This document shows, in pieces, positions 30,068 to 40,254 of a stretch of 64,000 bases of DNA. Both the position numbers and the translations under genes were made by a program. Source of the stretch: Rhizomys pruinosus (lineage: Eukaryota; Chordata; Mammalia; Rodentia; Spalacidae); assembly GCA_009823505.1 (NCBI GenBank), contig VZQC01007121.1, forward strand, positions 468,453 to 532,452, in the 5' to 3' direction. The notes under the pieces were generated by a model that saw only the letters and a list, made by a program, of their open reading frames with translations, was not told where the DNA came from and searched no databases. Numbering within the stretch: the first letter of the stretch is position 1; each line of letters starts with the position of its first letter.

Positions 30068-30250
30068 TGTTTTGCCTACATGGATATATGTGCATCACAT
30101 GTATACAGTCCCTAGGGGGCCCAGAAGAGAGTATCAGATCCCCTGGAAATGGTGTTACATATGGTGGCTACCATGAGTTCTGGGAACTGAACCCAGGTTC
30201 TCTGGAAGAGCAATCAGTGCTCTTAACCACTGAGCCATCTCTCCAGCCCC
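30022..30250 (-). mobile_element. B3 SINE with (GT)n at its tail
   Basis: About 22 GT dinucleotides at 30023-30070, then GTTTTGCCTACATGGATATA to CCATCTCTCCAGCCCC. Diverged. Confidence 0.88.
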
Positions 30251-30308
30251 TGTTCTGCATTCTTGATATGCCCAGTTCTATATCTATGTCTAAATATTAT
30301 TTGGTTGG

Positions 30309-30556
30309 TTTTTTTTTTTTTTTTGAGACAAGGTCTCCCTTTAGTCCCAGCCTGCCTGGAGCTCACTATGTAGACCAGGTTAGCCTCAAACTCAGAGATC
30401 CACCTGCCTCTGCCTCCCGAGTGCTGGGATTAAAGGTGTGTACCACCATGCCCAGCCCAAGATGGTTCTTAGCCACCATGTAGGTGCTGGGAATCAAACC
30501 CGGGTCCTCTGCAAGAGCAAGCAGTGCTCTTAACCACTGAGCCATCTCTCCAGCCC
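30309..30556 (-). mobile_element. B3-B1 composite SINE in the Rfpl4 intron
   Basis: - strand junction GGTGGCTAAGAACCATCTTG/GGCTGGGCATGGTGG. TATTTGGTT on the left and TATTTGGGTT on the right are consistent with a target-site duplication. Confidence 0.91.
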
Positions 30557-30596
30557 TATTTGGGTTTGTTATTGTTTTGTTTTGATTTGATTTGTT

Positions 30597-30738
30597 TTGT
30601 TTCTTATAAGGTTCCCCTGTAGCCCCAGCTGTCCTGGAACTGGCTATATAGACCAGGCTGACCTTGAACTCAGAGGTCCACCTGCCTCTGCCTTCTGAGT
30701 GCTGGGATTAAAGGCATGCACCACCACCACACGTGGCT
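30597..30738 (-). mobile_element. B1 SINE
   Basis: TTCTTATAAGGTTCCCCTGT to CACCACCACCACACGTGGCT. Confidence 0.92.
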
Positions 30739-30754
30739 TGACATCTAAATATTT

Positions 30755-31058
30755 AAATATTTATTGTATGTATATGATGGGGCACATGTGGAGGTCAGAG
30801 GACAACTTTGTGGAGTCAGTTCTCTCCTTACGCCATTTTTTTTTTTTTTTGGTCTTTTTTGAAACAGAGTTTCCCTGTAGCCTCAACTATCCTGGAACTT
30901 GCTATGTAGACCAGGCTGGCCTGGAACTCAGATTTACCTGGCTCTGCCTCCAGAGTGCTGGGATTACAGGCGTGTGTTAAATGTGTTCTGAGAATTGAAC
31001 TCTGGTTTCTGAGCTGTGCAACAAGTGCCTTTATCCCCTGAGCCATCTCACCAGCCCC
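30755..31058 (-). mobile_element. Old B2-family SINE split by a B1
   Basis: GGAGGTCAGAGGACAACTTT (30792) and GGAATTGAAC-like head text with CCATCTCACCAGCCCC (31058) belong to one reverse element. A reverse B1 occupies 30836-30977 between them. Confidence 0.78.
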
Positions 31059-31136
31059 TGTATCGTGTGTGTGTATGTGTGTGTGTGTGTATGTATGTGA
31101 GTTTTCTGCATGGCTTTTGTGCTATGGCTTAAAGGA

Positions 31137-31385
31137 AGGTACGCAAGCAGTTCAAGGCCAGCCCGGTCTACATAGTCAGTTCCAGGCAAGCGAGGGCTAC
31201 ATAGTGAGACCCTATCTCAAAGAAAAATAAATGACTCAGGTTTAGTTCCCAGCATCCACATGGTAGCTAACAACCAACTCCAACCTACTCCACTTGTCCA
31301 TCCTCTGGCCTCCATGGGCATTGTAGGCCTGGGTGCACTTATATACATGTAGGCAAAACACTCATACATGTAAGATAAAAATTAA
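31137..31385 (+). mobile_element. B1 fragment followed by 5'-truncated B3
   Basis: 31145-31225 is B1 3' half (GTTCAAGGCCAGCCCGGTCT). 31230-31385 is B3 from CAGGTTTAGTTCCCAGCATC to its tail. Confidence 0.78.
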
Positions 31386-31393
31386 GTTTTTTA

Positions 31394-31709
31394 AAATTTT
31401 ATTTTTGTGTTTGAGTATATTACCTGCATGTAAGTATACCCATGTTGTATAATGCCTGCATGTGTGTAAGTATACCCATGTCATATATTGCCTGCATGTA
31501 AGTATACCCATGTCGTATATTGCCTGCATGTGTGTAACTATACCGGTATCATATAATGCCCGTAGAACTCAGAAAAGGGTGTCACATCCCCCTGGAAATT
31601 AAGTTATAGATCATTATTAGATGCCATGGGGTTGCTGGGAATCGAACCCAGGTCCTCTGCAAGAACAGCCATTGCTCTTAACTGCTTGCTGAGCCATCTC
31701 TCCAGCCCC
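31394..31709 (-). mobile_element. B3 SINE with fourfold internal expansion
   Basis: The segment TACCTGCATGTAAGTATACC is repeated four times at 31420-31560 (period about 34-38 bp) before the normal body resumes at AACTCAGAAAAGGGTGTC. Confidence 0.88.
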
Positions 31710-31737
31710 CAAATTATTTTTTTTCAACAGTGAGTAT

Positions 31738-31950
31738 AGGCTGGGGAGGTTGTTCAGTTGTAGAGTGCCTGCCTAGCAGGTACAAGGCCCTAAGCTCACC
31801 CCCAGCACTGCATTGACTGGGTATGGCACCACACCTCTGTAATCCCAGTACTTGGTGGGTGGAGTAGGAGCACGACTTTAAAGTCATCTTTGGTTACAGA
31901 CCAAGCTTGAGGCTGACCTGGGCTACGAGACCCTCTGTCAACACACACAC
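31738..31950 (+). mobile_element. B4-type SINE (ID head plus B1-like body)
   Basis: GGCTGGGGAGGTTGTTCAGT and GTGCCTGCCTAGCAGGTACA form the ID head. TGACTGGGTATGGCACCAC starts the B1-like body. Confidence 0.8.
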
Positions 31951-32068
31951 ACCCTTAATCCCAGCAGCTGGGAAGCAGAGGCAGGCACGTTGCTATGTGA
32001 TCAAGGCGTGATCAACATAGCCAGTCCCAGGCCAGCCAAGCGTACATAGTGAGATCTTGTCTTTAAAA
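31951..32068 (+). mobile_element. B1 SINE, diverged, 5' truncated
   Basis: CCCTTAATCCCAGCAGCTGG to GTGAGATCTTGTCTTTAAAA. Confidence 0.8.
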
Positions 32069-32081
32069 AGGAAAAAGTGTG

Positions 32082-32317
32082 TGGGGGCTGGAGAGATGGC
32101 TCAGCGGTTAAGAGTGCGGACTGCTCTTGCAGAGGGACCCGGGTTTGAGTCCCAGCACCACATGGCGACTAAGAACTGTCTTAGGCCAGGCATGGTGGTG
32201 CACACTTTTAATCCTAGCACTTGGGAGGCAGAGGCAGGCTAATCTGTTAGTTCAAGGCCAGTCTGGTCTACAGAGCAAGTTCCAGGCCAGCTGGGGCTAT
32301 AAGGAGACCCTGCCTCA
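32082..32317 (+). mobile_element. B3-B1 composite SINE with target-site duplication
   Basis: Junction GACTAAGAACTGTCTTAGGC/CAGGCATGGTGG. AAAAAGTGTG at 32072 and 32318 flanks the complete dimer. Confidence 0.95.
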
Positions 32318-32327
32318 AAAAAGTGTG

Positions 32328-33218
32328 CCACCATGCCCGCATTCTTTGAGTTCCAGGGCCTGAACTCAGGTCCTCACGCTTGCAAGCAGTCGTTCTGTCA
32401 ACTAAGCTATCTTCCTAGCCTAGTCCTTAGTTTTTATAACTCCAGGAACATATACATCTAGAATGCAATTTATTAGTCCACACCATTAAATGATTAAAAT
32501 GACTGCAAAGAAAAACAGTATTGGCCTATTCTACCATAAGCAACGTATCTCCTACCTTTCAAGTATTAGATATCCATATTTTGCTAGAATCTGTATGTTG
32601 GTAAAATTCTTTATGGGAGGGGAGATGTAAATAAGATCCAGGCTTACCCCTCTTCCCAAGGTCTTATGGACAGACCCAAGTGCAGTTCCTCCAAACCAAT
32701 GACTTTATTGGGCTTACTTACAGGAGTGTGGGTGCTCCCCCCTAAAGCCACACCAGAAGTTCTTCATCCTAGCACAGAGGATGGCTCCCCAAGCCACATG
32801 CATGGACCCCCTTCTTTGGTTCTCCCCAGGCTGTGTACTCTAGCCCCTCTCCTAGGTTCATGTGCAATTAGGGCTGAATTGTCCACCATGGTTAGGAAGT
32901 GTGGCTGGATACTCAGGCAAGGGTCTCTTGCCACTTCCCTGTCCTGCCCCCTATGTAGGGGCATCAGCAATGACAATCCCAACTGTGATGGTCTTAGGCC
33001 AATAGATCTAGCTGAGCTCTGGGGGGTGGTACCTGTCCAATGGCCAGGACAGTCCAGTGAAATACCATGTTAATTCATATTTCCATTTTGACAGAAAACA
33101 TTCACAGTTGCTTTCTTCAGCTATCAGACACATTTGATTAGGTCAAACTATCAATTCACAAAGAAAAAAATACCCTACTGTGAATAAGAGAAACATTTTA
33201 TTAAAAACTACTTGCATT
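32328..33218. other. Rfpl4 intron, mostly unassigned
   Basis: 32328-32425 looks like an old B1/B4 scrap. 32,640-33,060 (ACTTTATTGGGCTTACTTAC and neighbours) recalls a rodent repeat I cannot name. No exon evidence. Confidence 0.4.
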
Positions 33219-33397
33219 TTCCAGGCGTGGTGGTGCACACCTTTAATCCCAGCACTTGGGAGGCAGAGGCAGGTGGATCTCTGTGAGTTCAAGGCCAGCC
33301 TGGTCTACAGAGCAAGTTCCAGGACAGCCAGAGCTACAGGGAGACTCTGTCTCAAAAGACAAAAAACAAAAAAAAACAAAAACAAAAAAAAAAAAAC
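33219..33397 (+). mobile_element. B1 SINE
   Basis: CCAGGCGTGGTGGTGCACAC to GTCTCAAAAGACAAAAAACA with an A/C tail, 180 bp before Rfpl4 coding exon 2. Confidence 0.95.
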
Positions 33398-33578
33398 TTT
33401 CTATGTATAGACTTTTATACATCACAAAGGTCTTGGAAGTTAAAAAAAAAAAACTGACTGAAAGAGGAGTAGAATTGAGTGATAGTGAGCTATGTGAGCT
33501 TTCCAACAGAAAGGAAAAATGGTGTCCTTGGTTCCTTGGTGCCAATATTTGCTCAACTACTAGGTTTTCTCTCCACAG

Positions 33579-34183
33579 TGGACGTGACCTTGGATGTGAA
33601 TACAGCCTACAACCAGCTCATCATTTCTGATGACCTGAGGAATGTCCACTACGGGTCTGAAAAGCAGCTTCGGGAGGAATGTCCTGAGAGATTCAGAGGC
33701 TCAGCTTGTGTCCTGGGTTCCCCCCGGTTCACTTCCGGCTGCCATTACTGGGAGGTCATCGTGGGAACAAGCCAAGAATGGGATATCGGCATTTGCAAAG
33801 AGTCCGTCAATCGACAAGAACCAGTTGTGCTGTCCGAGAAACGTGGCTTCTGGACTGTGGGTTTGAGAGATGGAAAGCTCTATGCTGCCAGCACTGAGCC
33901 CATGACAGAACTCCGCATTTCCCCTCAACTGCACAGAGTGGGGGTCTTCCTTAATCTGCTACTGCACAACTCCATTTCCTTTTGGGATGTGAGGGATGGA
34001 TCCCATATCTTTACATTCATTAACATTCCTGACAAGGAGCCATTATGTCCATTCTTTGCTCCTGGAAAAGAGAATGTATCTCCTGATAATCAGGGTGTCC
34101 TCAGTATCTGTCCTGTGATGAACCCAGCCATTGTCTTGCAGCAAATGTTCTCTGAACAAGGCATAGAATCCTTTGAACACTAA
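33579..34183 (+). CDS. Rfpl4: Ret finger protein-like 4, coding exon 2 (B30.2/SPRY domain)
   Basis: The acceptor TTTTCTCTCCACAG ends at 33578. The exon completes codon 96 (G|TG, Val) and runs 200 further codons to TAA at 34181-34183. The product forms a PRY/SPRY (B30.2) protein-interaction domain. The PRY segment begins VTLDVNTAYNQLIISDD (usual LDP appears as LDV). The WEV motif follows at CHYWEVIV, then WDIGIC, GFWTVGLRDGKLYA and the late core VGVFLN with FWDV. There is no stop or frameshift, so the gene looks functional. B30.2 domains of this type bind other proteins; the partner here is not deducible from sequence. Transcription runs towards Epn1, which is on the opposite strand. Confidence 0.95.
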
Positions 34184-34375
34184 AACATCTATCAGAAATT
34201 GCTGCATGCTCTTATCTGTGGATAGAATTTTTGTGCTTACACATGTGGTACAATGACATGTGGAAGGTGTCATGAATGCTAGTTTGTGTTTAATACTAAT
34301 TACATTTTAGTCACTTTCTTTGGAACTTATATTTAGTAATACATTTCTGTTCCTGTTCTTTTTTTCAAACTTTTA

Positions 34376-34381
34376 AATAAA
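34376..34381 (+). terminator. Rfpl4: Rfpl4 polyadenylation signal
   Basis: AATAAA 193 bp after the stop codon, followed by a T-rich stretch. The predicted 3' UTR is 34184 to about 34400. Confidence 0.8.
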
Positions 34382-34599
34382 CTTCCAAAGGCTTTCATTT
34401 TTATTTGCTATGATATCAATTTACTGTGCAGTGAAATACTTTGGTATGGCGAAGCAGGTCAATTTTGTAAAGGATAAGGCAGTAAAATTCATCTGAATGG
34501 TAAGAATATGTGTGTGTGTAAAGCAACTTTAAAAGGCACAAATTCATCTCTCATGAACCTTGAATAGTACTAAAGGTAAGCATAAGAAATATTATTGTG

Positions 34600-34845
34600 G
34601 GGCTGGAGAGATAGCCTAGCGGTTAAAGAGCACCAACTGCTCTTGCAGAGGACCCAGGTTCGATCCCCAGCACCCACATGGTGGCTGAGAACCGTCTGTA
34701 ACTCCAATTCCAGGAGAACTCCAGTTCCAGGGGAATCCGAGACCCTCTTCTGACCTCCGCAGCATTGCATGACATGGGTGCACAAACCTACATGCAGACA
34801 GTACATTCATACACATACAAAAATAAAATTTATTTAAAAAATTGT
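34600..34845 (+). mobile_element. B3 SINE, duplicated subtype
   Basis: GGGGCTGGAGAGATAGCCTA to CATACACATACAAAAATAAA, with AACTCCAATTCCAG then AACTCCAGTTCCAG. Confidence 0.95.
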
Positions 34846-34861
34846 TTAAATTATACGCACT

Positions 34862-35092
34862 CTGGGACTGGGGAGACGGCTCGGTCCCTCCCTGACCCAA
34901 AAGTAATTGCAGTGCACTGAGTTGAGTCCCCAGAACCCACGTTTTTGAAAAAGCTGTGACAAAGCACACTTGACTTGTAATCTCAGCCCTGGAAATGTGC
35001 AGGCGGGCAGCTCCCTGGGGGCTGCCAGGCCAGCCAGCCTGGCCTACTTGACAAGGTCTGAGCCAGTGTGATCCCTGGGTCAAAAAAAAAAG
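34862..35092 (+). mobile_element. B4-type SINE
   Basis: GGGACTGGGGAGACGGCTCG head, CCCCAGAACCCACG, then a B1-like body with GGCCAGCCAGCCTGGCCTAC and GTCAAAAAAAAAA. Confidence 0.8.
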
Positions 35093-35093
35093 T

Positions 35094-35215
35094 GGGACCG
35101 GCAAGATGGCTCAACAGGTAAAGACATTTGCTGCCAAGTTCAATCTCAGGAACCCACAAAGTAGAGGACAGAACTGAGTCCTGCCAGTTGTCCTCCAGTT
35201 AAAGAGAAGTCAAAA
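35094..35215 (+). mobile_element. B3A-type SINE
   Basis: GACCGGCAAGATGGCTCAAC, GAACTGAGTCCTGCCAGTTG and an AGTTAAAGAGAAGTCAAAA end. Confidence 0.75.
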
Positions 35216-35299
35216 TGCCTTAGATGAAGAATGAAATGCATCCATTCATTCTCAAATCAGTATCTGAGAAGCCAGGGGGGCCTTGAGAGATCAGTTGAT

Positions 35300-35425
35300 T
35301 TTGTTTTGTTCATTGGCTACTGAGACGGGGTCTCTCAATATACCCCAGTACTCAAACTCAACAGCCTCCTGCCTTGGCCTCCACAGCACTGGGATTAAGA
35401 GGCCTGTATGTGTGCCATACCAGAC
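35300..35425 (-). mobile_element. Old B1-like SINE
   Basis: GAGACGGGGTCTCTCAATAT and CTCCTGCCTTGGCCTCCACA with ACTGGGATTAAGAGG. Confidence 0.7.
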
Positions 35426-35699
35426 TCAAAAGCTGTGTTCTAAGCATCTAAAATCAGTTCTTATTAAAGTTCAGCCCCTGTGAAGAATTAGCAAGTCCAG
35501 AAATCTTGGGGGAAATACCGAAGTTCCTTGAAGGGACTTCTTACATGCCAAGAAAAAGAAAAGGAGAGAGAAAAACTTAAAATGAATAAATACTATTTCT
35601 AGCCTCTCTTCCATGAGGCTACTGTTCTTACATTGTCTTCTTTCTGTTCACAAACAAGTCGGCCTCTGACTTAGTCACTTCACTCCACTTGGGACTCAG
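35426..35699. other. Unassigned sequence
   Basis: Nothing recognised. Confidence 0.4.
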
Positions 35700-36005
35700 G
35701 GAAGAGAATCAGGGCCACTGAAATGACTTGTCAGCTCAAAGCCCAGAACCTCAGTTTGACCTCAGAAGCCACACATCTGTAATTCCAGGAATCCTACTGT
35801 AGGATGGAGTGCAGAGACAGGAAGAATGCCCAGTGCTTGGGCCACTACCCCAGGGGACACACTGCAGCAGCAGAAATGAGATCCTGCCCGAGGTGGATAG
35901 TGAGAGCCGGCTCCGCAGAGTTGTCCTCCGCTCTCCACATGCACACCAGCGCACATGCGTGACTGCTCTCACACAGATACAAAATTAAAACTCAAAAAGA
36001 ATAAA
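35700..36005 (+). mobile_element. Old composite SINE relic (B4/RSINE-like)
   Basis: TGACCTCAGAAGCCACACAT, GTAATTCCAGGAATCC and CTCTCCACATGCACACCAGC are spaced like an old tRNA/B1 dimer. Strongly diverged. Confidence 0.5.
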
Positions 36006-36350
36006 ATGAAATTGTTGTTCCCATGAGGTCAGAAGGGGCTGAGACATTAATGTCTCAAAGACCTTAATGTCTGCAGCACCCACTCTAGCTTTCTAAGATG
36101 GAAACCCACACGTCCCTCTGGATCCCAGTGCCACACCACCCACTATAAACCCATACCCTGGCCAACTGGATAGCTAGGCCCACCCATGACATTCCCTGTG
36201 ACATAAGGAGCCCACCTTGCCCAGACACGTGGAGTTTGTGACAGTTAGGGTGAAGGTTAGGCTAGTCACCCAGAACTGACAGAGGCCATTCTGCCAGTCA
36301 CTTGACAAGCTTCCTCCCAGTTCCCTTTTCCTGTTTGACAGTTTTCTTTT
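36006..36350. other. Unassigned sequence
   Basis: No feature recognised. Confidence 0.4.
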
Positions 36351-36354
36351 GGCA

Positions 36355-36500
36355 GTACATGGCGGCTGAGAACCGTCTGTAACTCCAATTCCAGTTCCAG
36401 GGGAATCCAAGACCCTCTTCTGACCTTCAGGACACGGGTGCACAGACCTGCATGCAGACAGTAAATCATACACATAAATAAATAAAATATTAAAAAATAA
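36355..36500 (+). mobile_element. B3 SINE, 5' truncated, duplicated subtype
   Basis: Begins ACATGGCGGCTGAGAACCGT; AACTCCAATTCCAGTTCCAG marks a shortened form of the duplication. Confidence 0.88.
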
Positions 36501-36502
36501 AA

Positions 36503-36565
36503 AGAGTTCCAGGACAGCTGGGACTACAGGGAGACCCTGTCTCAAAAAGACCAAAAAAAGAATCT
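36503..36565 (+). mobile_element. B1 SINE 3' fragment
   Basis: AGTTCCAGGACAGCTGGGAC to GACCAAAAAAAG only. Confidence 0.85.
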
Positions 36566-36584
36566 GAAAAAATTAAAACCTAGG

Positions 36585-36743
36585 TGCCGGGAGTGGTGGC
36601 GCATGCCTTTAATCCTAGCACTTGGGAGGCAGAGGCAGGCGGATCTTTGTGAGTTCAAGGCCAGCCTGGTCTACAGAGTGAGTTCCAGAACAGCTGGGGC
36701 TACAGGGAGACTCTGTCTTGAAAAGACCAAAAAAAAAAAAAAA
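36585..36743 (+). mobile_element. B1 SINE with 16-bp target-site duplication
   Basis: Near-consensus. AAAATTAAAACCTAGG at about 36569 and 36742. Confidence 0.96.
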
Positions 36744-36797
36744 AATTAAAACCTAGGGCCAGCCTCACGCATGCTAGACACCACTGAACTCTATCCG

Positions 36798-36915
36798 TGT
36801 TTTTGCTGTTTCATGTTGAAACCGTCTCACTAAGTTGCGTGAGCTGGCCTTGAACTCTTGGCCCTCCTGCCTCAACTTCCCAACCACCTGGGACTACAGG
36901 ACTGCACCACATGGC
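36798..36915 (-). mobile_element. Old B1-like SINE
   Basis: GAGCTGGCCTTGAACTCTTG and CACCTGGGACTACAGGACTG. Confidence 0.65.
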
Positions 36916-37215
36916 CTGGCAGCATGGGGTTAACTGTGGCACCAGGCTTTCCTCCACCACACAGCCTACAACTCTAACCCAACTGTCACTAGGGGGTAGA
37001 ATTACAATCTTCTAATCCTCCAGCAGAGGGAGTCTTGATGGAGCTAGAGAAGTAACAGCGTGGGCTCGACATAGTTGAAGAAGCTGGACATGGCAATCTC
37101 CGGGCTGCTCTAAGGCTCTGTGCACTCACTCCATTTGCTGTTTTGCTGAGGCCATGGGGGTTTATCAGTAAGCTATATCCCAAGCCCATAGTTCACTGCT
37201 TGAAACAGCCACCAA
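36916..37215. other. Unassigned sequence
   Basis: Nothing recognised. Confidence 0.4.
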
Positions 37216-37305
37216 GAGCTGTAATACAGTTCTGTGGTAAAGTGCTTGCCTAGTATGTACAGGGCACTAGCTTGAATCCTTGAGCTGGATCTCCAGCACC
37301 GGATG
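37216..37305 (+). mobile_element. ID-like SINE
   Basis: TGTAATACAGTTCTGTGGTA, AAGTGCTTGCCTAGTATGTA and CTCCAGCACCGG. Confidence 0.7.
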
Positions 37306-37380
37306 ACAAAAAAGCATCTTGGTTAAGAAATCTGTGAGTTCAAGGCCAGCCTGGTCTACAGACCAAAAAAAAAAAAAAAT

Positions 37381-37628
37381 GGGGGCTGGAGAGATGGCCT
37401 AGTGGTTAAGAGCGCCGACCACTCTTATAGAGGACCCGGGTTTGATCCCCAGCACCCACATGGCGGCCGAGAGCCGTCTGAAACTCCAATTCCAGGAGAA
37501 CTCCAGTTACAGGGGAATCCGACACCCTCTTCTGACCTCCGCGGCATTGCACGACACGGGTGCACAGACCTGCATGCAGACAGTACATTCATACACATAC
37601 GGAAATAAATTTAAAAAAAATAAAAAAA
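37381..37628 (+). mobile_element. B3 SINE, duplicated subtype
   Basis: GGGGCTGGAGAGATGGCCTA to CATACACATACGGAAATAAA, with the AACTCCAATTCCAG duplication. AAAAAAATGG on each side; B1 pieces lie immediately left (37330-37365) and right. Confidence 0.95.
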
Positions 37629-37637
37629 ATGGTTTCC

Positions 37638-37735
37638 CACTGTGTAGACCAGGCTGGCCTTGATCTCACAGAGATCTTTTTGCCTCTGCCTCCCATCTGC
37701 TGGGTTTAGAGGAAGGTGTGCACCATCACACCCAA
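37638..37735 (-). mobile_element. B1 SINE, 3' truncated copy
   Basis: GTGTAGACCAGGCTGGCCTT to GTGTGCACCATCACACCC. Confidence 0.8.
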
Positions 37736-37765
37736 AAATAACTTAAAAATATAAATAAAAAATAT

Positions 37766-37905
37766 CTTGAGCATGGTGGCTCACACCTTTAATCCCAGCA
37801 CTTGGGAGGCAGAGCCAGGCAGAAATCTGAAATTGAGGACAGCCCGGCCTACATAGCAAGTTCCATGACAGCTGGGGCTACAGGAAGACCCTGTCTCAAA
37901 AAATA
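37766..37905 (+). mobile_element. B1 SINE
   Basis: TTGAGCATGGTGGCTCACAC to GACCCTGTCTCAAAAAATAA. Confidence 0.9.
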
Positions 37906-37913
37906 AATCTTTA

Positions 37914-38110
37914 GGGGCTGGAAAGATGTCTCATTGGTTAAGAGCACTGGCTGTTCTTGCAGAAGACATGGGTTCAAATCCCAGCACCCACATGGCAGAT
38001 AACTGTCTAGTTCCAGGGGATCCAATGCCTCCTTGGGAACTGCATGACACAGATGCACTTACATACATGTAGGCAGTATGGGAAAACAAAAAAAAATAAA
38101 ATATTTGAAA
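37914..38110 (+). mobile_element. B3 SINE, diverged
   Basis: GGGGCTGGAAAGATGTCTCA head; a deletion after CATGGCAGATAACTGTC. Confidence 0.9.
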
Positions 38111-38121
38111 AAATAAATCTA

Positions 38122-38345
38122 TTTTTTTTTTTTTGAGACAGGGTCTCCCTATAGCCCCAGCTGGCCTGGAACTCACTCTGTAGACCAGGCTGGCCTCTGC
38201 CTCCCATGTGCTAGGATTAAAGGCGTGCACCACCACTCCCAGCTTAAAGATGGTTCTTAGCCACCATGTGGGTGCTGGGAATTGAACCCCGGTCCTTTGC
38301 AAGAGCAGTCGGCACTCTTAACCACTGAGCCATCTCTCCAACCCC
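38122..38345 (-). mobile_element. B3-B1 composite SINE
   Basis: - strand junction GGTGGCTAAGAACCATCTTT/AAGCTGGGAGTGGTGG. The B1 has a short deletion around GGCCTCTGCCTCCC. Confidence 0.92.
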
Positions 38346-38605
38346 CAAAAGTTTCTATTTTTCAATGGCATTACCTAGTGGTGAACCCTGAATACAATAC
38401 TACTGACTGACCTGCCAGATAAGATGTGTCAGCTGGTTCAATAGTGGCAGGAAGGTTACTGGGCACTAAGCACCTTCTGAATGGGTTTCTGGCCTGGTCC
38501 AGAGGAGGGAATGCATGCTGGTACTGTGAAGCTGCTCAAAAGCTCAGAGGGCAGAGGCGGTAAGGGGGAGTCTACCATCTTGTTGAATGGACATGTCAAG
38601 CTGGG
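38346..38605. other. Unassigned sequence
   Basis: Nothing recognised. Confidence 0.4.
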
Positions 38606-38770
38606 TTTTTGGGGTTTTGTTTTGAGGCAGGGTCTCCCTGTAGCTCCGGCTGTCCTAGAACTCACTATGTAGACCAGGCTGGCCTTGAACTCACAAACTC
38701 ATAAACATGACATCTGCCTGCTTCTGCCTCCCAAGTGCTAGGATTAAAGGTGAGCACCAGCAAGCCTGGC
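38606..38770 (-). mobile_element. B1 SINE with small insertion
   Basis: GAGGCAGGGTCTCCCTGTAG to CAGCAAGCCTGGCA; CTCATAAACATGACATCTG is an extra insertion. Confidence 0.9.
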
Positions 38771-38821
38771 AAACTACCATTTTTTTAAAGACTTTTTAAT
38801 TTTTATTATTTATTTATTTAT

Positions 38822-38982
38822 TTATTGTCTTTTTGAGACAGGGTCTCCCTTTAGTCCCAGCTGGCCTGGAGCTCACTATGTAGACCAGGCGGGCCTTGAA
38901 CTCACAGAGATCCACCTGCCTCTGCCTCTGCCTCTGCCTCCCAAGTGCTAGGATAAAAGGCGTGAGCCACCACGCCTGGCTA
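38822..38982 (-). mobile_element. B1 SINE with CTCTGC triplication
   Basis: TGTCTTTTTGAGACAGGGTC to CACCACGCCTGGCT; GCCTCTGCCTCTGCCTCTGC is a local triplication. Confidence 0.94.
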
Positions 38983-38984
38983 TT

Positions 38985-39180
38985 TTAGTCTTTATGTGTA
39001 TGAATGTACTGTCTGCATGCAGGTCTGTGCACCCATGTCGTGCAATGCCTCGGAGGTCAGAAGAGGGCGTTGGATTCCCCTGGAACTGGAGTTAAAGATG
39101 GCTCTCAGCCACCATGTGGGTACTGGGGATGGAACCCGGGTTCTCTGCAAGAGCAACCACTGGGCCATCTCTCTAGCCCC
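38985..39180 (-). mobile_element. B3 SINE
   Basis: First of three reverse B3 elements in a row. GTGTATGAATGTACTGTCTG to CATCTCTCTAGCCCC. Confidence 0.93.
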
Positions 39181-39192
39181 AAACGACCATTT

Positions 39193-39395
39193 TTTTAATG
39201 TTTATCTTATATGTATGAGTGTAATACCTGCATATGTATGAGTTCACCCATGCCATGCAATGCCTTCAGAGGCCAGAAGGAGGAGTAACTGGAGTTACAG
39301 ACAGTTCTTTGCCGCCATATGGGTGCTGGGAATCAAACCCATGTCCTCTGCAAGAGAAGTCAGTGCTCTTAACTGCGGAGCCATGTCTGCAGCCC
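39193..39395 (-). mobile_element. B3 SINE, older
   Basis: Second of three. GGGAATCAAACCCATGTCC and GCCATGTCTGCAGCCC. Confidence 0.88.
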
Positions 39396-39396
39396 T

Positions 39397-39607
39397 CTTA
39401 TTTTATATGTACAAGTGGTTTGCCTGCACATATGTATATGTGCCACACGCATGCGTCTCGTCTGCAGGCCAGAAGGGGATGCTGGAATCCCTGCAACTGC
39501 AGTTATAGGTGCCTGTAAGTCACCATGTGGGTGCTGGGGAATGAACCCAGTTTCTCTTCAGGAGCAGAGAGTATGGAGTGCTAATCTCTGAGCCATCTCT
39601 CCAGCCC
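39397..39607 (-). mobile_element. B3-family SINE, oldest of three
   Basis: CAAGTGGTTTGCCTGCACAT to GAGCCATCTCTCCAGCCCC; most diverged of the three. Confidence 0.83.
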
Positions 39608-39986
39608 CTTATCAAACTACCTTTTAAATATCTGTGTATACCCATAGATTAGTATCCTTCTCAACTTCTACCGGAGTAGGCTCTTTCTGCAGTGGGCAGC
39701 AGTTGACACAGAGACTCAACCAGCCAGAGTGCTGAGAATAAGAGACTACTGGGTGCTCAGCCCTAAACGGAACAGCTAGAACACCCCATGAAGGCTCAGG
39801 GAGCAACGGGGAGGTACAGAGAATGTTAGCTGCAGAGGATGGGGAGGAGCGCTGAGAGGCTGTCTTCCGTACTCATGAACTCACTGCAGCTAGAGCTACC
39901 AGGAGATGAGGCCAACAAGATCAGTCACCATTCCAAGGAAGCAGGAGGGGGATGATACATTGTAAAACTATATGAAACTGTCAAAG
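39608..39986. other. Unassigned sequence
   Basis: Nothing recognised. The end (GTCAAAGAATAAAGTATATT) was the target of the next SINE. Confidence 0.4.
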
Positions 39987-40001
39987 AATAAAGTATATTC
40001 T

Positions 40002-40239
40002 TTTTTTAATTTTTTTATTATTTTTGTATGTGTATGAATGTACTGTCTGCATGCAGGTCTGTGCACCCTTGTCGTGCAATGCCACGGAGGTCAGAAGAGG
40101 GTCTCAGCTTCCCCTGGACCTGGAGTTCTGGAATTGGAGTTACAGATGGTTCTTAGCCACCATGTGGGTGCTAGGGATCAAACCGGGTCCTCTGCAAGAG
40201 CGTCGGTGCTCTTAACGGCTAGGCTCTCTCCAGCCCCCA
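40002..40239 (-). mobile_element. B3 SINE, duplicated subtype, with target-site duplication
   Basis: AATAAAGTATATTCT at 39987-40001 and 40240-40254 is exact. The internal duplication is partly deleted. Confidence 0.95.
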
Positions 40240-40254
40240 AATAAAGTATATTCT

